Shown: positions 1 to 6,082, counted from the first letter of the stretch. The stretch is DNA of 11,983 bases from an uncultured Oscillospiraceae bacterium (GCA_934630985.1 CAKTXO010000039.1:1-11983), one strand, 5' to 3'. Made by a program: numbers and translations. Notes: generated by a model from the letters alone, not told the origin.

Positions 1-195
1 GCCGCTCATAATGGAGCAGGTTTTGCAGCCGATGCAGGTCTTGACCTTTTCTCCGTCGATGGGGCAGTGACGGCGGGCAAGGGCGTGACCCGCCTCGATG
101 ACCGCCACCTTCTTCGACCGGCACCGCTGGGTCAGCTCATAGGCGGAATAGATGCCGCCGGGGCCGGCACCGATAATCAGAACGTCGTAATTCAT
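1..195 (-). CDS. FAD-dependent dehydrogenase (COG2509-like), N-terminal part
   Basis: The first 65 residues of a flavin-dependent dehydrogenase are present; the rest lies beyond the left edge. It begins MNYDVLIIGAGPGG, a Rossmann beta-strand followed by the GxGxxG dinucleotide-binding loop at residues 9-14, and an acidic residue near 35 (AVIEAG) suits binding of the FAD ribose. Cys44, Cys54, Cys57 and Cys60 form a CP...CxxCxxC pattern that I associate with the COG2509 group of uncharacterised FAD dehydrogenases; a role in metal or redox chemistry is possible but unproven. The start at 195 is fixed by a GGAGG eight bases upstream. Its likely promoter lies more than 200 bp upstream, beyond an inserted palindromic element. 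The family call is good; the substrate is unknown. Confidence 0.82.
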   Translation of the reverse strand, partial: MNYDVLIIGAGPGGIYSAYELTQRCRSKKVAVIEAGHALARRHCPIDGEKVKTCIGCKTCSIMSG

Positions 196-230
196 GGGGT
201 TCCTCCAAAATATTCTATGCGTTTTTCTAG

Positions 231-391
231 GGAAGCTCTGATTAAATCGGCAAGAGCTGGCAGCGAGAGATTTTGTTCTCAGGCAAGGTTTGAAAAACGG
301 TGGAATACTGTATGTATTTCCCGTTTTTCAAACCGCAGTCTGGGAGCAAAAGATCCGCTGTCCAGCCGCCGACGATTTATTCAGCGTTTCC
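231..391. mobile_element. 161-bp MITE-like palindromic element, copy 1, with CTAG duplication
   Basis: This non-coding element reads as one long imperfect hairpin. Its ends are inverted repeats: the left begins GGAAGCTCTGATTAAATCG and the complement of the right begins GGAAACGCTGAATAAATCG (16 of 19 identical). The centre is a perfect stem (287-300 with 322-335) continued by GGAATAC/GTATTTCC around the loop TGTAT. It is flanked by direct CTAG at 227-230 and 392-395, as expected of a 4-bp target duplication. From memory, IS5-family elements duplicate YTAR sites and have ends of the GAATAAATC type, so an IS5-related MITE is a reasonable but untested origin. A same-length relative lies at 10309-10469. 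No transposase is present. Confidence 0.8.
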
Positions 392-419
392 CTAGGTTCG
401 CATAATTTCTTACGTTATC

Positions 420-448
420 AGTATAGCGTATCTACCGGGAAATAGCAA
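420..448 (-). promoter_or_regulatory. Sigma-A promoter for the FAD dehydrogenase
   Basis: On the minus strand TTGCTA (443-448) and TATACT (420-425) are separated by exactly 17 nt. It directs transcription toward the dehydrogenase start at 195, so the predicted leader of about 215 nt contains the whole palindromic element at 231-391. It sits just beyond a minus-strand terminator, as expected for a new transcription unit. Confidence 0.65.
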
Positions 449-452
449 GCCG

Positions 453-479
453 AAAAAACGCGCCGTTTCCCGGCGCGTT
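453..479 (-). terminator. Rho-independent terminator, minus strand
   Basis: The stem CGCGCCG/CGGCGCG (459-465 with 471-477, loop TTTCC) is extended by A-T pairs and, read on the minus strand, is followed by six T (453-458). It can end minus-strand transcripts from the M20 amidohydrolase, although it lies about 400 nt beyond that gene's stop, with repeat DNA between. Confidence 0.7.
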
Positions 480-496
480 GAGCTTTCAGACTATCG

Positions 497-533
497 TGTC
501 ATTGCGAACCAGTGACCGATGTCACTGGTGTGG
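497..533 (+). repeat. Half copy of the CATTGCGAACCAGTG palindromic repeat
   Basis: These 37 bases are identical, in inverted orientation, to 11579-11615, the right arm of the large palindrome at 11450-11637. The stretch contains its own hairpin, CCAGTGAC/GTCACTGG at 509-516 and 519-526 or nearby. The opposite arm is missing here, so this is a solo arm or remnant. Confidence 0.8.
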
Positions 534-877
534 TCCCTTCCAGGGATTCCCTCCGGTCACAATCCGTTCTCCAAGCCTTCCCCTGGGAGGGTGGTGCTCC
601 GCGCAGCGGATTCAAATCAACCAATTGCCGGTGGCAATTGCACAATAACATATAGGTGCCCGAAGAGCCGGATGAGGTTGCTGCTTACGCTTATATTCCA
701 AGACTCATAGAAACCTTCGGCGCTGGTTCCTCCGGAGGCAATTTTCTTGTTCCGGCAAGAAAATTGATAAGAAGCCGGCTCAAGGGGCGCTGCCGGCAAA
801 GCCGCCCCCTTGAGAATCCCCCGGCCGCATCGCCAGAAGTGCCCCAGAACGTTTTAGCTCGTTATTGGCGCACTTAT
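534..877. other. Gene-free stretch with clustered palindromes
   Basis: I see no credible gene here; short open frames lack ribosome-binding sites and family features. The stretch holds several hairpins: CAATTGCC/GGCAATTG (622-629, 633-640), the 10-bp palindrome CCTCCGGAGG (729-738), CAATTTTCTTG/CAAGAAAATTG (739-749, 756-766) and CTCAAGGGGCG with its near-complement (779-789, 803-814). The pieces AAGCCTTCCCCTGGGAGGG (578-596) and GCCGGATGAGG (about 666-676) resemble, from memory, the two ends of a repeat common in gut clostridia, which would make this a broken or composite copy. None of the hairpins has a T-run fit for termination. Confidence 0.55.
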
Positions 878-1963
878 TTAGAATTTTTCCGCCAAAGTCT
901 CAAAGAAATCGGCACCTGCTTTGAGAATCTTCTCGTCAAAGTCGAAGGTATCCGTATGCAGGGCGGGTACGTCCCCCAGACCCAGAAAGAAGAACATACC
1001 GGGCAGAGTCTTCTGATACCAGGAAAAATCCTCGGCGGTCATACTGGGGGATTCCAGGAGCCGGAAGGGACATATCTCCCCCACCCGCTCGGCCAGCCCC
1101 TCCGGATTCATCACCGCGGGGTAGCCGTCGCTGAAATGAATGTTCACGGTGCAGCCGTATTTGGCTTCCAATTCCGCCCCGATATCCCGGAGGCCTTGGG
1201 CAAGCCCCTCGAAAATTTCATCCTGGAAGGCCCGGAGTGACCCCTCCATCCGGGTGTGGGCGGACAGGGCATTGCGCACGGTGCCGCTTTCGAATTTTCC
1301 GAATTTCAGCAGACGGTAGACCCTATCCGGCAGTTTCCGCTCCATTTCCATGGCCTTCCGGTAAAATTCCGTTCCGGCCATCAGGGCGTCGATGCCCTCC
1401 GCCGCCTTGGCGATGTGGGCGGATTTTCCGCAGATGTCCACATTCACCTCGCTGGAGCGAGCCATCAGCTCCCGGGGACGGCTGGCAATGACCCCGGCCT
1501 CCAGTCCCGGCCACAGATGCAGGCCGAAAATGGCCTGTACATTGTATTGCCGGAACACACCGGTCTCGCAGATGTCCCGGGCCCCGCCGGTGGTCTCCTC
1601 CCCGCTCTGGAACACCAGCAGGACATTGTGGGGCAGCTCCCGCTTTTCGCTGAGCCGCCGGGCAAGCTCCAACACAATTGCCATATGGCCGTCGTGACCG
1701 CAGGCGTGCATCCGCCCCGGATGCCGGGAGGCGTAAGCCGCCCCGGTTTTTTCGGTGATGGGCAGTCCGTCGCAGTCCGCCCGGAAGGCGATGGCATCCG
1801 CTTTTCCAAAGTCAAACCAGGCGCACAGGCTCCCCGCCGCCGGGGAGAACACCCGGCAATTCAATCCCGCCAGGGCATTTCGCAGATAGGCAAAGGTCTC
1901 CGGCAGACACCTGTCCAGTTCCGGAATCTCATGCAGAGCCCGGCGATCCTCACACAGCTTCAT
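878..1963 (-). CDS. M20D amidohydrolase, probable N-acetyldiaminopimelate deacetylase
   Basis: A 361-residue cytoplasmic metallo-amidohydrolase of peptidase family M20D. Visible motifs are RADCDGLPI (61-69), MHACGHDGHM (85-94) with likely metal ligands Cys88 and His90, the catalytic pair Glu122-Glu123 in SGEETTGG, His149 in GLHLWP, MTAEDFS (308-314) and His336 in ALHTDTF. M20D enzymes cleave N-acyl amino acids. Because dapH lies divergently next door, the best guess is removal of acetate from N-acetyl-LL-diaminopimelate (EC 3.5.1.47; ykuR in Bacillus subtilis, sometimes called dapL), the last acetyl-specific step of that lysine/meso-DAP route. Hippurate or IAA-amino-acid hydrolase-like activity cannot be excluded from sequence alone. 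The start is set by AAAGGAGGG eight bases upstream. It has its own near-perfect promoter. Confidence 0.85.
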   Translation of the reverse strand: MKLCEDRRALHEIPELDRCLPETFAYLRNALAGLNCRVFSPAAGSLCAWFDFGKADAIAFRADCDGLPITEKTGAAYASRHPGRMHACGHDGHMAIVLELARRLSEKRELPHNVLLVFQSGEETTGGARDICETGVFRQYNVQAIFGLHLWPGLEAGVIASRPRELMARSSEVNVDICGKSAHIAKAAEGIDALMAGTEFYRKAMEMERKLPDRVYRLLKFGKFESGTVRNALSAHTRMEGSLRAFQDEIFEGLAQGLRDIGAELEAKYGCTVNIHFSDGYPAVMNPEGLAERVGEICPFRLLESPSMTAEDFSWYQKTLPGMFFFLGLGDVPALHTDTFDFDEKILKAGADFFETLAEKF

Positions 1964-1986
1964 TGGCGCTCCCTCCTTTGGGAATC

Positions 1987-2015
1987 ATTATAGGTGACGA
2001 ACCGGCTCCTGTCAA
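1987..2015 (-). promoter_or_regulatory. Consensus sigma-A promoter for the M20 amidohydrolase
   Basis: On the minus strand TTGACA (2010-2015) and TATAAT (1987-1992) both match consensus and are exactly 17 nt apart. The predicted leader is short, about 20 nt, and carries the AAAGGAGGG site. Its -35 box lies 9 bp from the -35 box of the divergent dapH promoter. Confidence 0.88.
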
Positions 2016-2024
2016 TTTTCCTTC

Positions 2025-2053
2025 TTGTCATTTTTCTCCGGGAATGATAAAAT
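2025..2053 (+). promoter_or_regulatory. Sigma-A promoter for dapH
   Basis: TTGTCA (2025-2030) and TAAAAT (2048-2053) are 17 nt apart, and dapH starts 27 nt downstream with AAAGGAG as ribosome-binding site. It is back to back with the amidohydrolase promoter without overlap. Confidence 0.8.
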
Positions 2054-2080
2054 ACCCCCAAAAGCGAAAGGAGCATTTCT

Positions 2081-2773
2081 ATGAACGCACAGGAAATCAT
2101 TGAATATATCCGCACCTCGGAGAAAAAGACCCCGGTGAAGGTCTACGTCTGGGAGAAAACCCCGGTGGCATTCCCCAACTGCCGGGAGTTCCCCGCCGGA
2201 GAAGGCTGCAAAATCGTCTTCGGCGACTGGAAGGACGTTAAGCCCGTGCTGGAAAACAACGAATTTTCCCACCTGGAAATTGAGAACGACTGCCGCAATT
2301 CCGCCATCCCCCTGCTCGACATGAAGGACATTCCCGCCCGGATTGAGCCCGGCGCCATCATCCGGGAGCAGGTGGAAATCGGCAAGAACGCCGTCATCAT
2401 GATGGGCGCCGTCATCAACATCGGTGCCGTCGTCGGCGAGGGCACCATGATCGACATGGGTGCCGTTCTGGGCGGTCGGGCTACCGTGGGCAAAAACTGC
2501 CATGTGGGCGCCGGAGCGGTGCTTGCCGGGGTGGTGGAGCCTGCCTCCGCAACCCCCGTTATCGTGGAGGACAATGTGCTCATCGGTGCCAACGCCGTGG
2601 TCATCGAGGGCTGTCGGATTGGCCATGACGCGGTAGTGGCCGCGGGAGCCATTGTGGTTGGGGACGTAGCTCCCAACACCGTGGTAGCCGGCTGCCCCGC
2701 CCGGGTCATCAAGATCAAGGACGAGAAAACCGCCGGAAAAACCGCCCTGGTGGATGCCCTCCGGGCTCTCTGA
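2081..2773 (+). CDS. dapH: Tetrahydrodipicolinate N-acetyltransferase DapH
   Basis: A 230-residue cytoplasmic enzyme that transfers acetyl from acetyl-CoA to tetrahydrodipicolinate, opening the acetylase branch of lysine/meso-DAP synthesis. The first ~85 residues match the DapH N-terminal domain (starting [20 protein letters not shown]). Residues from about 90 to 200 are left-handed beta-helix hexapeptide repeats with the [I/V]GxxA-type pattern ([47 protein letters not shown]), ending with the typical [13 protein letters not shown]. Length agrees with the family. The start has AAAGGAG with good spacing and a promoter 27 nt upstream. The divergent M20D gene plausibly performs the later deacetylation; the aminotransferase between them is not in this window. 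Confidence 0.95.
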   Translation: MNAQEIIEYIRTSEKKTPVKVYVWEKTPVAFPNCREFPAGEGCKIVFGDWKDVKPVLENNEFSHLEIENDCRNSAIPLLDMKDIPARIEPGAIIREQVEIGKNAVIMMGAVINIGAVVGEGTMIDMGAVLGGRATVGKNCHVGAGAVLAGVVEPASATPVIVEDNVLIGANAVVIEGCRIGHDAVVAAGAIVVGDVAPNTVVAGCPARVIKIKDEKTAGKTALVDALRAL

Positions 2774-2788
2774 CCCGTCACAAAAAAG

Positions 2789-2849
2789 TACCTCCGGAAT
2801 AACATGGAATGAGCGGTGAAGCTCAGAATTTCCAAAATATCCGGAGGTA
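2789..2849 (+). promoter_or_regulatory. Hairpin masking the microprotein ribosome-binding site
   Basis: TACCTCCGGA (2789-2798) is perfectly complementary to TCCGGAGGTA (2840-2849), and the latter contains the GGAGG used by the small ORF at 2855. The 41-nt loop contains a second stem, TGAGC/GCTCA around GGTGAA. RNA made by readthrough from dapH would bury the Shine-Dalgarno; RNA starting inside the loop would not. It lacks a T-run, so it is not an ordinary terminator. The pairing is seen; regulation is inferred. Confidence 0.55.
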
Positions 2850-2854
2850 TTTCT

Positions 2855-3016
2855 ATGTGCGGTAATAACAACAGTCTGTGCGGCTGCCTGAACAACAACT
2901 GGTGGTGGATCGTCATTCTGATTCTGCTGTGCTGCAACAGTGGGCTGACCATCGGCTGGAACAACGGCTGCGGGTGCGGCTGCGACAACAACAATAACTG
3001 CGGCTGCGGCTGCTGA
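2855..3016 (+). CDS. 53-residue Cys/Asn/Gly-rich membrane microprotein
   Basis: A 53-residue protein with 11 Cys, 13 Asn and 9 Gly. It has an N-terminal Cys/Asn segment, a short hydrophobic stretch WWWIVILILLCC (16-27) that could sit in a membrane, and a C-terminal tail of CGCGC and NNNN runs ending CGCGC (39-53). I do not recognise a named family. The layout recalls small hydrophobic spore-associated proteins of Firmicutes such as YjcZ, but the Cys richness differs; metal binding, disulfide cross-linking or a coat role are guesses. The start at 2855 is chosen because CCGGAGG ends 7 nt upstream; the upstream in-frame ATG at 2816 has no such site. The gene ends just before a clear terminator, which supports it being real. 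Confidence 0.68.
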   Translation: MCGNNNSLCGCLNNNWWWIVILILLCCNSGLTIGWNNGCGCGCDNNNNCGCGC

Positions 3017-3021
3017 TACAC

Positions 3022-3060
3022 AAAAAGGGCACTCCCACATGGGAGTGCCCATCCATTTTG
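3022..3060. terminator. Bidirectional terminator between convergent genes
   Basis: A perfect 10-bp stem, GGGCACTCCC/GGGAGTGCCC (3027-3036, 3041-3050, loop ACAT), has five A on its left (3022-3026), giving TTTTT for minus-strand transcripts, and ATCCATTTTG on its right for plus-strand ones. It serves the microprotein gene (+) and the symporter (-), more convincingly the latter. Confidence 0.85.
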
Positions 3061-3081
3061 CATTTTTCTACGTTGCTTGAA

Positions 3082-3131
3082 TGTAGGGGCGGCCATTGGC
3101 CGCCCGCGGGCGACGAATCGTCGCCCCTACA
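3082..3131. repeat. 50-bp GTAGGGGCG palindromic intergenic repeat
   Basis: The segment begins TGTAGGGGCG and ends with its near-complement CGCCCCTACA. Inside are two head-to-head hairpins, GGGCGGCC/GGCCGCCC and GGGCGACGA/TCGTCGCCC, joined by GC. From memory this kind of GTAGGGGCG cassette is scattered widely in clostridial intergenic DNA. It lies between the terminator and the symporter stop, so it would be in the symporter's 3' transcript end. A one-hairpin relative is at 11691-11721. Confidence 0.75.
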
Positions 3132-3172
3132 GATTCTATCGCAGATTTCCCCGTTTTTCAGTGGGAAAAGCT

Positions 3173-4429
3173 TTACTTTTCGGAAGGTACCTCGGTCTCC
3201 TTCTTGGCCAGATGCTTCTGAAGCCAGTCCTTGCCGTCCACATACCGGCAGACAATGAAGCTGACCACATAGTCGCCGGCGGCGTTGACCATGGTTGCGG
3301 GAGGATCTACCATGTAGCCAAGCGCCAGAGCGATGGGATAGGCCACCGCCAGCTGCTCCGGGAAGAATACGGTGCACAAAGCCAGCTCGCCGGTACCGCC
3401 GCCGCCGGGAATGCCGGACATGGCAACGGAGGAGAACACAGCCACAATAATAGCCAGAATGGCCCGGCCGGTGGAGAAGTCCTGGCCGAACATTCCGAAG
3501 AGGAAGGCCACCTTCAGAATGGCGCTCATGGCGCTGCCGTCCATGTGCATGGTGGCGCCCAGGGGCAGGACGATGTTGCTGACCTCCCGGTTGATGCCGG
3601 ATTCCTCGGCGGCTTCCATGTTGGTGGGGATGGTGGCAACGGAGGAGCAGGTGCCGAAGGACACGGCAGCGGGCTTAAACAGGTGCTTCCACATAACCTT
3701 GGCTCCGCCCTTGCCGCCGCCGAAGCGGGCATAGATGGGGAAGAAAATAAACATGTACGCAAAGCACAGGCCGTAGTAGACGATCAGGGTCTTGCTGTAG
3801 TCGCCGATGAGATCCGGGCCGTAGGTGGCAACCAGATTAGCGAAGAAGCCCAGAAAGCCGATGGGGGCGTAGTAAGTGATGATCTGCACGGCCTTGAGAA
3901 TGCAGCCGGTCATGTCCTCCAGAAGCTTTGCGGTCATGGTATTTGCGCCGCCCTGCATCTGCACGCCGAAGCCCACGATCACCGCAAACACGATCAGCGG
4001 CAGGATGGCACGGCGGCTGAGCAGCTCCACAAAGTCGGGCTTGGTGAAGAAATTGACGATCATATCGCCGATGCCCAGAACGGTGCCGCTGTCCGCTTCT
4101 GCCACACTATAGTTGCCGGTGACCACAGGAAATACCCGCATAATCACATACATAATGACGGCGGCAATCCCCGCGGTGACCATGAAGGTAGCCAGGGTCA
4201 CACCCATAATCTTACCGGCCCGTTTGGCGCTGGACATATTGGCGATGGCGGAGGCGATGGAGGTGAACACCATGGGAACCACCGCGCAGAACATCAGGTT
4301 CGTGAAGATGGTGCCCAGAGGTTCCAGGGCAGGAGCCGCCTGGGGGAACAGCAGACCGATGACGCAGCCGGCGACGATGCCGACCAGCATACAAATCAGA
4401 AATCCGTAGTTCTTGAGGAATTGTTTCAT
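3173..4429 (-). CDS. Dicarboxylate/amino acid:cation symporter (DAACS/SLC1 family)
   Basis: A 418-residue integral membrane transporter of the glutamate-transporter fold. Family landmarks are the HP1 loop SFGTCSSVATIP (257-268), the TM7 motif HMDGSAM (295-301, NMDGT in archaeal GltPh), the HP2 loop GIPGGGGTGE (339-348) and the TM8 motif DPPATMVNAAGD (375-386). The last aligns with DMGRTMVNVTGD of GltPh: Asp375, Asn382 and Asp386 are kept, but the arginine that binds the substrate side-chain carboxylate is Ala378. Na+-coupled uptake is therefore likely while acidic substrates are doubtful; neutral amino acids or another small solute are possible. The start at 4429 has AAAGGGAG upstream, preferred over the in-frame ATG at 4462. 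It has its own promoter. Confidence 0.9.
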   Translation of the reverse strand: MKQFLKNYGFLICMLVGIVAGCVIGLLFPQAAPALEPLGTIFTNLMFCAVVPMVFTSIASAIANMSSAKRAGKIMGVTLATFMVTAGIAAVIMYVIMRVFPVVTGNYSVAEADSGTVLGIGDMIVNFFTKPDFVELLSRRAILPLIVFAVIVGFGVQMQGGANTMTAKLLEDMTGCILKAVQIITYYAPIGFLGFFANLVATYGPDLIGDYSKTLIVYYGLCFAYMFIFFPIYARFGGGKGGAKVMWKHLFKPAAVSFGTCSSVATIPTNMEAAEESGINREVSNIVLPLGATMHMDGSAMSAILKVAFLFGMFGQDFSTGRAILAIIVAVFSSVAMSGIPGGGGTGELALCTVFFPEQLAVAYPIALALGYMVDPPATMVNAAGDYVVSFIVCRYVDGKDWLQKHLAKKETEVPSEK

Positions 4430-4525
4430 GATACATACTCCCTTTCCAAAAATCCGCGGCACCGGTCAATCACCCGGGGGCAAAAGCCCTTTCTCCGGTC
4501 GGTATCTGGGTGCTGCTTAGGTCTC

Positions 4526-4554
4526 AAGATAGCAAAATTCCGCACAAATGTCAA
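4526..4554 (-). promoter_or_regulatory. Sigma-A promoter for the symporter
   Basis: On the minus strand TTGACA (4549-4554) and TATCTT (4526-4531) are 17 nt apart. The leader to the start at 4429 is about 90 nt and includes short G/C inverted repeats, with no riboswitch that I recognise. Confidence 0.7.
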
Positions 4555-4561
4555 TGAGGCA

Positions 4562-4590
4562 TTGCAAACCCAGGTAAAATTTGATAAAAT
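4562..4590 (+). promoter_or_regulatory. Sigma-A promoter for the murI operon
   Basis: TTGCAA (4562-4567) and TAAAAT (4585-4590) are 17 nt apart. An alternative extended -10, TGTTATACA around 4629-4637, lies closer to murI and may be a second start site. The divergent symporter promoter is adjacent. Confidence 0.62.
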
Positions 4591-4667
4591 GACTTTTGAG
4601 CGGTCGGATAATTCCTACCAATTCGGTATTGTTATACAATGTGCACAAACAGAAAACAGGTGAAACC

Positions 4668-5441
4668 ATGAATCAAGCCCATGATTATATTGCCGTGTTT
4701 GACTCCGGCGTAGGCGGCATCAGCGTGCTGCGGCATCTGCGGCGGATGCTGCCCGGGGAGCGGTTCGTCTATTACGGCGACTCCGCCAACGCCCCCTACG
4801 GCACCCGCTCCACGGAGGAGGTGCGCTCCCTGACCTTTGCGGCGGTGGAATATCTGCAAAAGCACTACCCGCTGAAGGCTCTGGTCATTGCCTGCAATAC
4901 CGCCACGGCGGCAGCGGTAAACGAAATCCGGGCGGCCTGCCCCGGCTTTATTGTAGTCGGCATTGAGCCTGCCCTGAAGGTGGCTGCCGACCACTTTCCC
5001 GGCGGGCGCATCGGCGTTCTGGCAACGGAAGTGACCCTCCGGGAGGAAAAATTCGATACCCTTCTTCACCGCTTTGACGAAAACGTCACCATTTACAAAA
5101 TTCCCGTTCCGGGGCTGGTGGAGCTGGTAGAAGCGGGGAAGGTGGACACGCCGGAGACAGAGGCCGTCCTGCGCCGGGCGCTGAATCCCTATATCGGCAA
5201 GCTGGACGCTGCCGTGCTGGGCTGCACCCACTACCCCTTCGCCAGAGCCGCCATTTCCCGGATTCTGGGCAAGGACGTGGTTCTGCTGGACGGCGGCGAG
5301 GGTACCGCCCGGGAAACCCGTCGGCGGCTGGAACAGGCCGGCCTTTTGGAAAACGGAAACGGAGAAACAATCATTTGCAATAGCTCCCCGAATCCGGACA
5401 TGCTCCGGCTGTCCTGGGAGCGGCTGAATCAGGAGGACTGA
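4668..5441 (+). CDS. murI: Glutamate racemase MurI
   Basis: A 257-residue cytoplasmic racemase that converts L-glutamate to the D-glutamate of peptidoglycan. The family signatures are all present: FDSGVGG (11-17), YYGDSANAPYG (35-45), ACNTAT (75-80) with catalytic Cys76, and GCTHYP (185-190) with catalytic Cys186 and His188. Two-base catalysis by the paired cysteines needs no cofactor. The start at 4668 is preferred over the longer in-frame ATG at 4596: the homology begins at AVFDSG and AGGTGA lies just upstream. It is the first gene of a tight plus-strand operon, and udk begins 2 nt after its stop. With dapH upstream it places two peptidoglycan precursor functions close together. Confidence 0.96.
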   Translation: MNQAHDYIAVFDSGVGGISVLRHLRRMLPGERFVYYGDSANAPYGTRSTEEVRSLTFAAVEYLQKHYPLKALVIACNTATAAAVNEIRAACPGFIVVGIEPALKVAADHFPGGRIGVLATEVTLREEKFDTLLHRFDENVTIYKIPVPGLVELVEAGKVDTPETEAVLRRALNPYIGKLDAAVLGCTHYPFARAAISRILGKDVVLLDGGEGTARETRRRLEQAGLLENGNGETIICNSSPNPDMLRLSWERLNQED

Positions 5442-5443
5442 GC

Positions 5444-6082
5444 ATGAAAGACAGCATTCTGGTCATCGGCATTGCCGGCGGCACCGGCAGCGGAAAAACC
5501 ACCCTGATGGACAACCTGATCGGTCAGTTTCCCAATCAGGTGACCATTCTCAGCCACGACAACTACTATCGCCGCCACGACAATCTGACCTACGAGCAGC
5601 GGTGTCAGCTCAACTACGACGAGCCGGCTTCCCTGGAAACCGATCTGATGGCCCGGCACCTGGAGGCTCTGCGCCGGGGACAGGCTGTCGAGTGCCCGGT
5701 GTATGACTTCACCGTTCACAACCGTTCGGAGGAAACCATCCACATCGTGCCGAAAAAGGTCATCATTGTGGAAGGAATTCTGATTTTTGAGGACGAGGCT
5801 CTGCGGAATCTGATGGACATCCGGATTTTCGTGGACACCGACGCGGATATCCGGCTGTGCCGCCGGATTGCCCGGGATGTAAACGAGCGGGGCAGGACTC
5901 TGGAAAGCGTGCTGACCCAGTACCAGCAGACCGTCAAGCCCATGCACGAGCGGTATGTGGAGCCCAGCAAGAAATACGCCCACATCATCGTCCCCGAGGG
6001 GGGCAGGAATCTGGTGGCTCTGGATATGATTACCCGGAGAATCGCCCATCATTTGGAGGCTTCATGCGCTACGAAAGCTTGA
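5444..6082 (+). CDS. udk: Uridine kinase (uridine/cytidine kinase)
   Basis: A 212-residue P-loop kinase of pyrimidine salvage, phosphorylating uridine (and usually cytidine) to the monophosphate. Walker A is GGTGSGKTT (12-20); SHDNYY (37-42) and NYDEPASLE (57-65) are typical nucleoside-binding segments; a basic lid RLCRRIARDVNERGR (137-151) and VKPMHERYVEPSKKYAHIIVP (164-184) follow as in bacterial Udk. The ribosome-binding site GGAGG lies inside the end of murI, so translation is probably coupled. The last 19 bases overlap the next gene. The broader udk/phosphoribulokinase superfamily is the only realistic alternative. Confidence 0.92.
   Translation: MKDSILVIGIAGGTGSGKTTLMDNLIGQFPNQVTILSHDNYYRRHDNLTYEQRCQLNYDEPASLETDLMARHLEALRRGQAVECPVYDFTVHNRSEETIHIVPKKVIIVEGILIFEDEALRNLMDIRIFVDTDADIRLCRRIARDVNERGRTLESVLTQYQQTVKPMHERYVEPSKKYAHIIVPEGGRNLVALDMITRRIAHHLEASCATKA

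Noticed and set aside
67..405. Plus-strand frame of 112 codons over the dehydrogenase start and the palindromic element
   Set aside because: It crosses a minus-strand gene and a mobile repeat and resembles no family.
1256..1993. Plus-strand frame of 245 codons across the amidohydrolase
   Set aside because: Antisense shadow of the M20 gene; its start has no ribosome-binding site.
2012..3052. Minus-strand open frame of 346 codons across dapH
   Set aside because: Antisense of dapH and the microprotein; low-complexity Val/Ala/His/Gly sequence without motifs.
4430..4525. Possible riboswitch in the symporter leader
   Set aside because: Only small G/C inverted repeats are visible and no known aptamer core was recognised.
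3077..4663. Plus-strand open frame of 528 codons, His/Gly/Asp-rich
   Set aside because: It is the complement of the symporter gene, which has full family motifs; the composition is typical of an antisense frame, and the frame has no ribosome-binding site.
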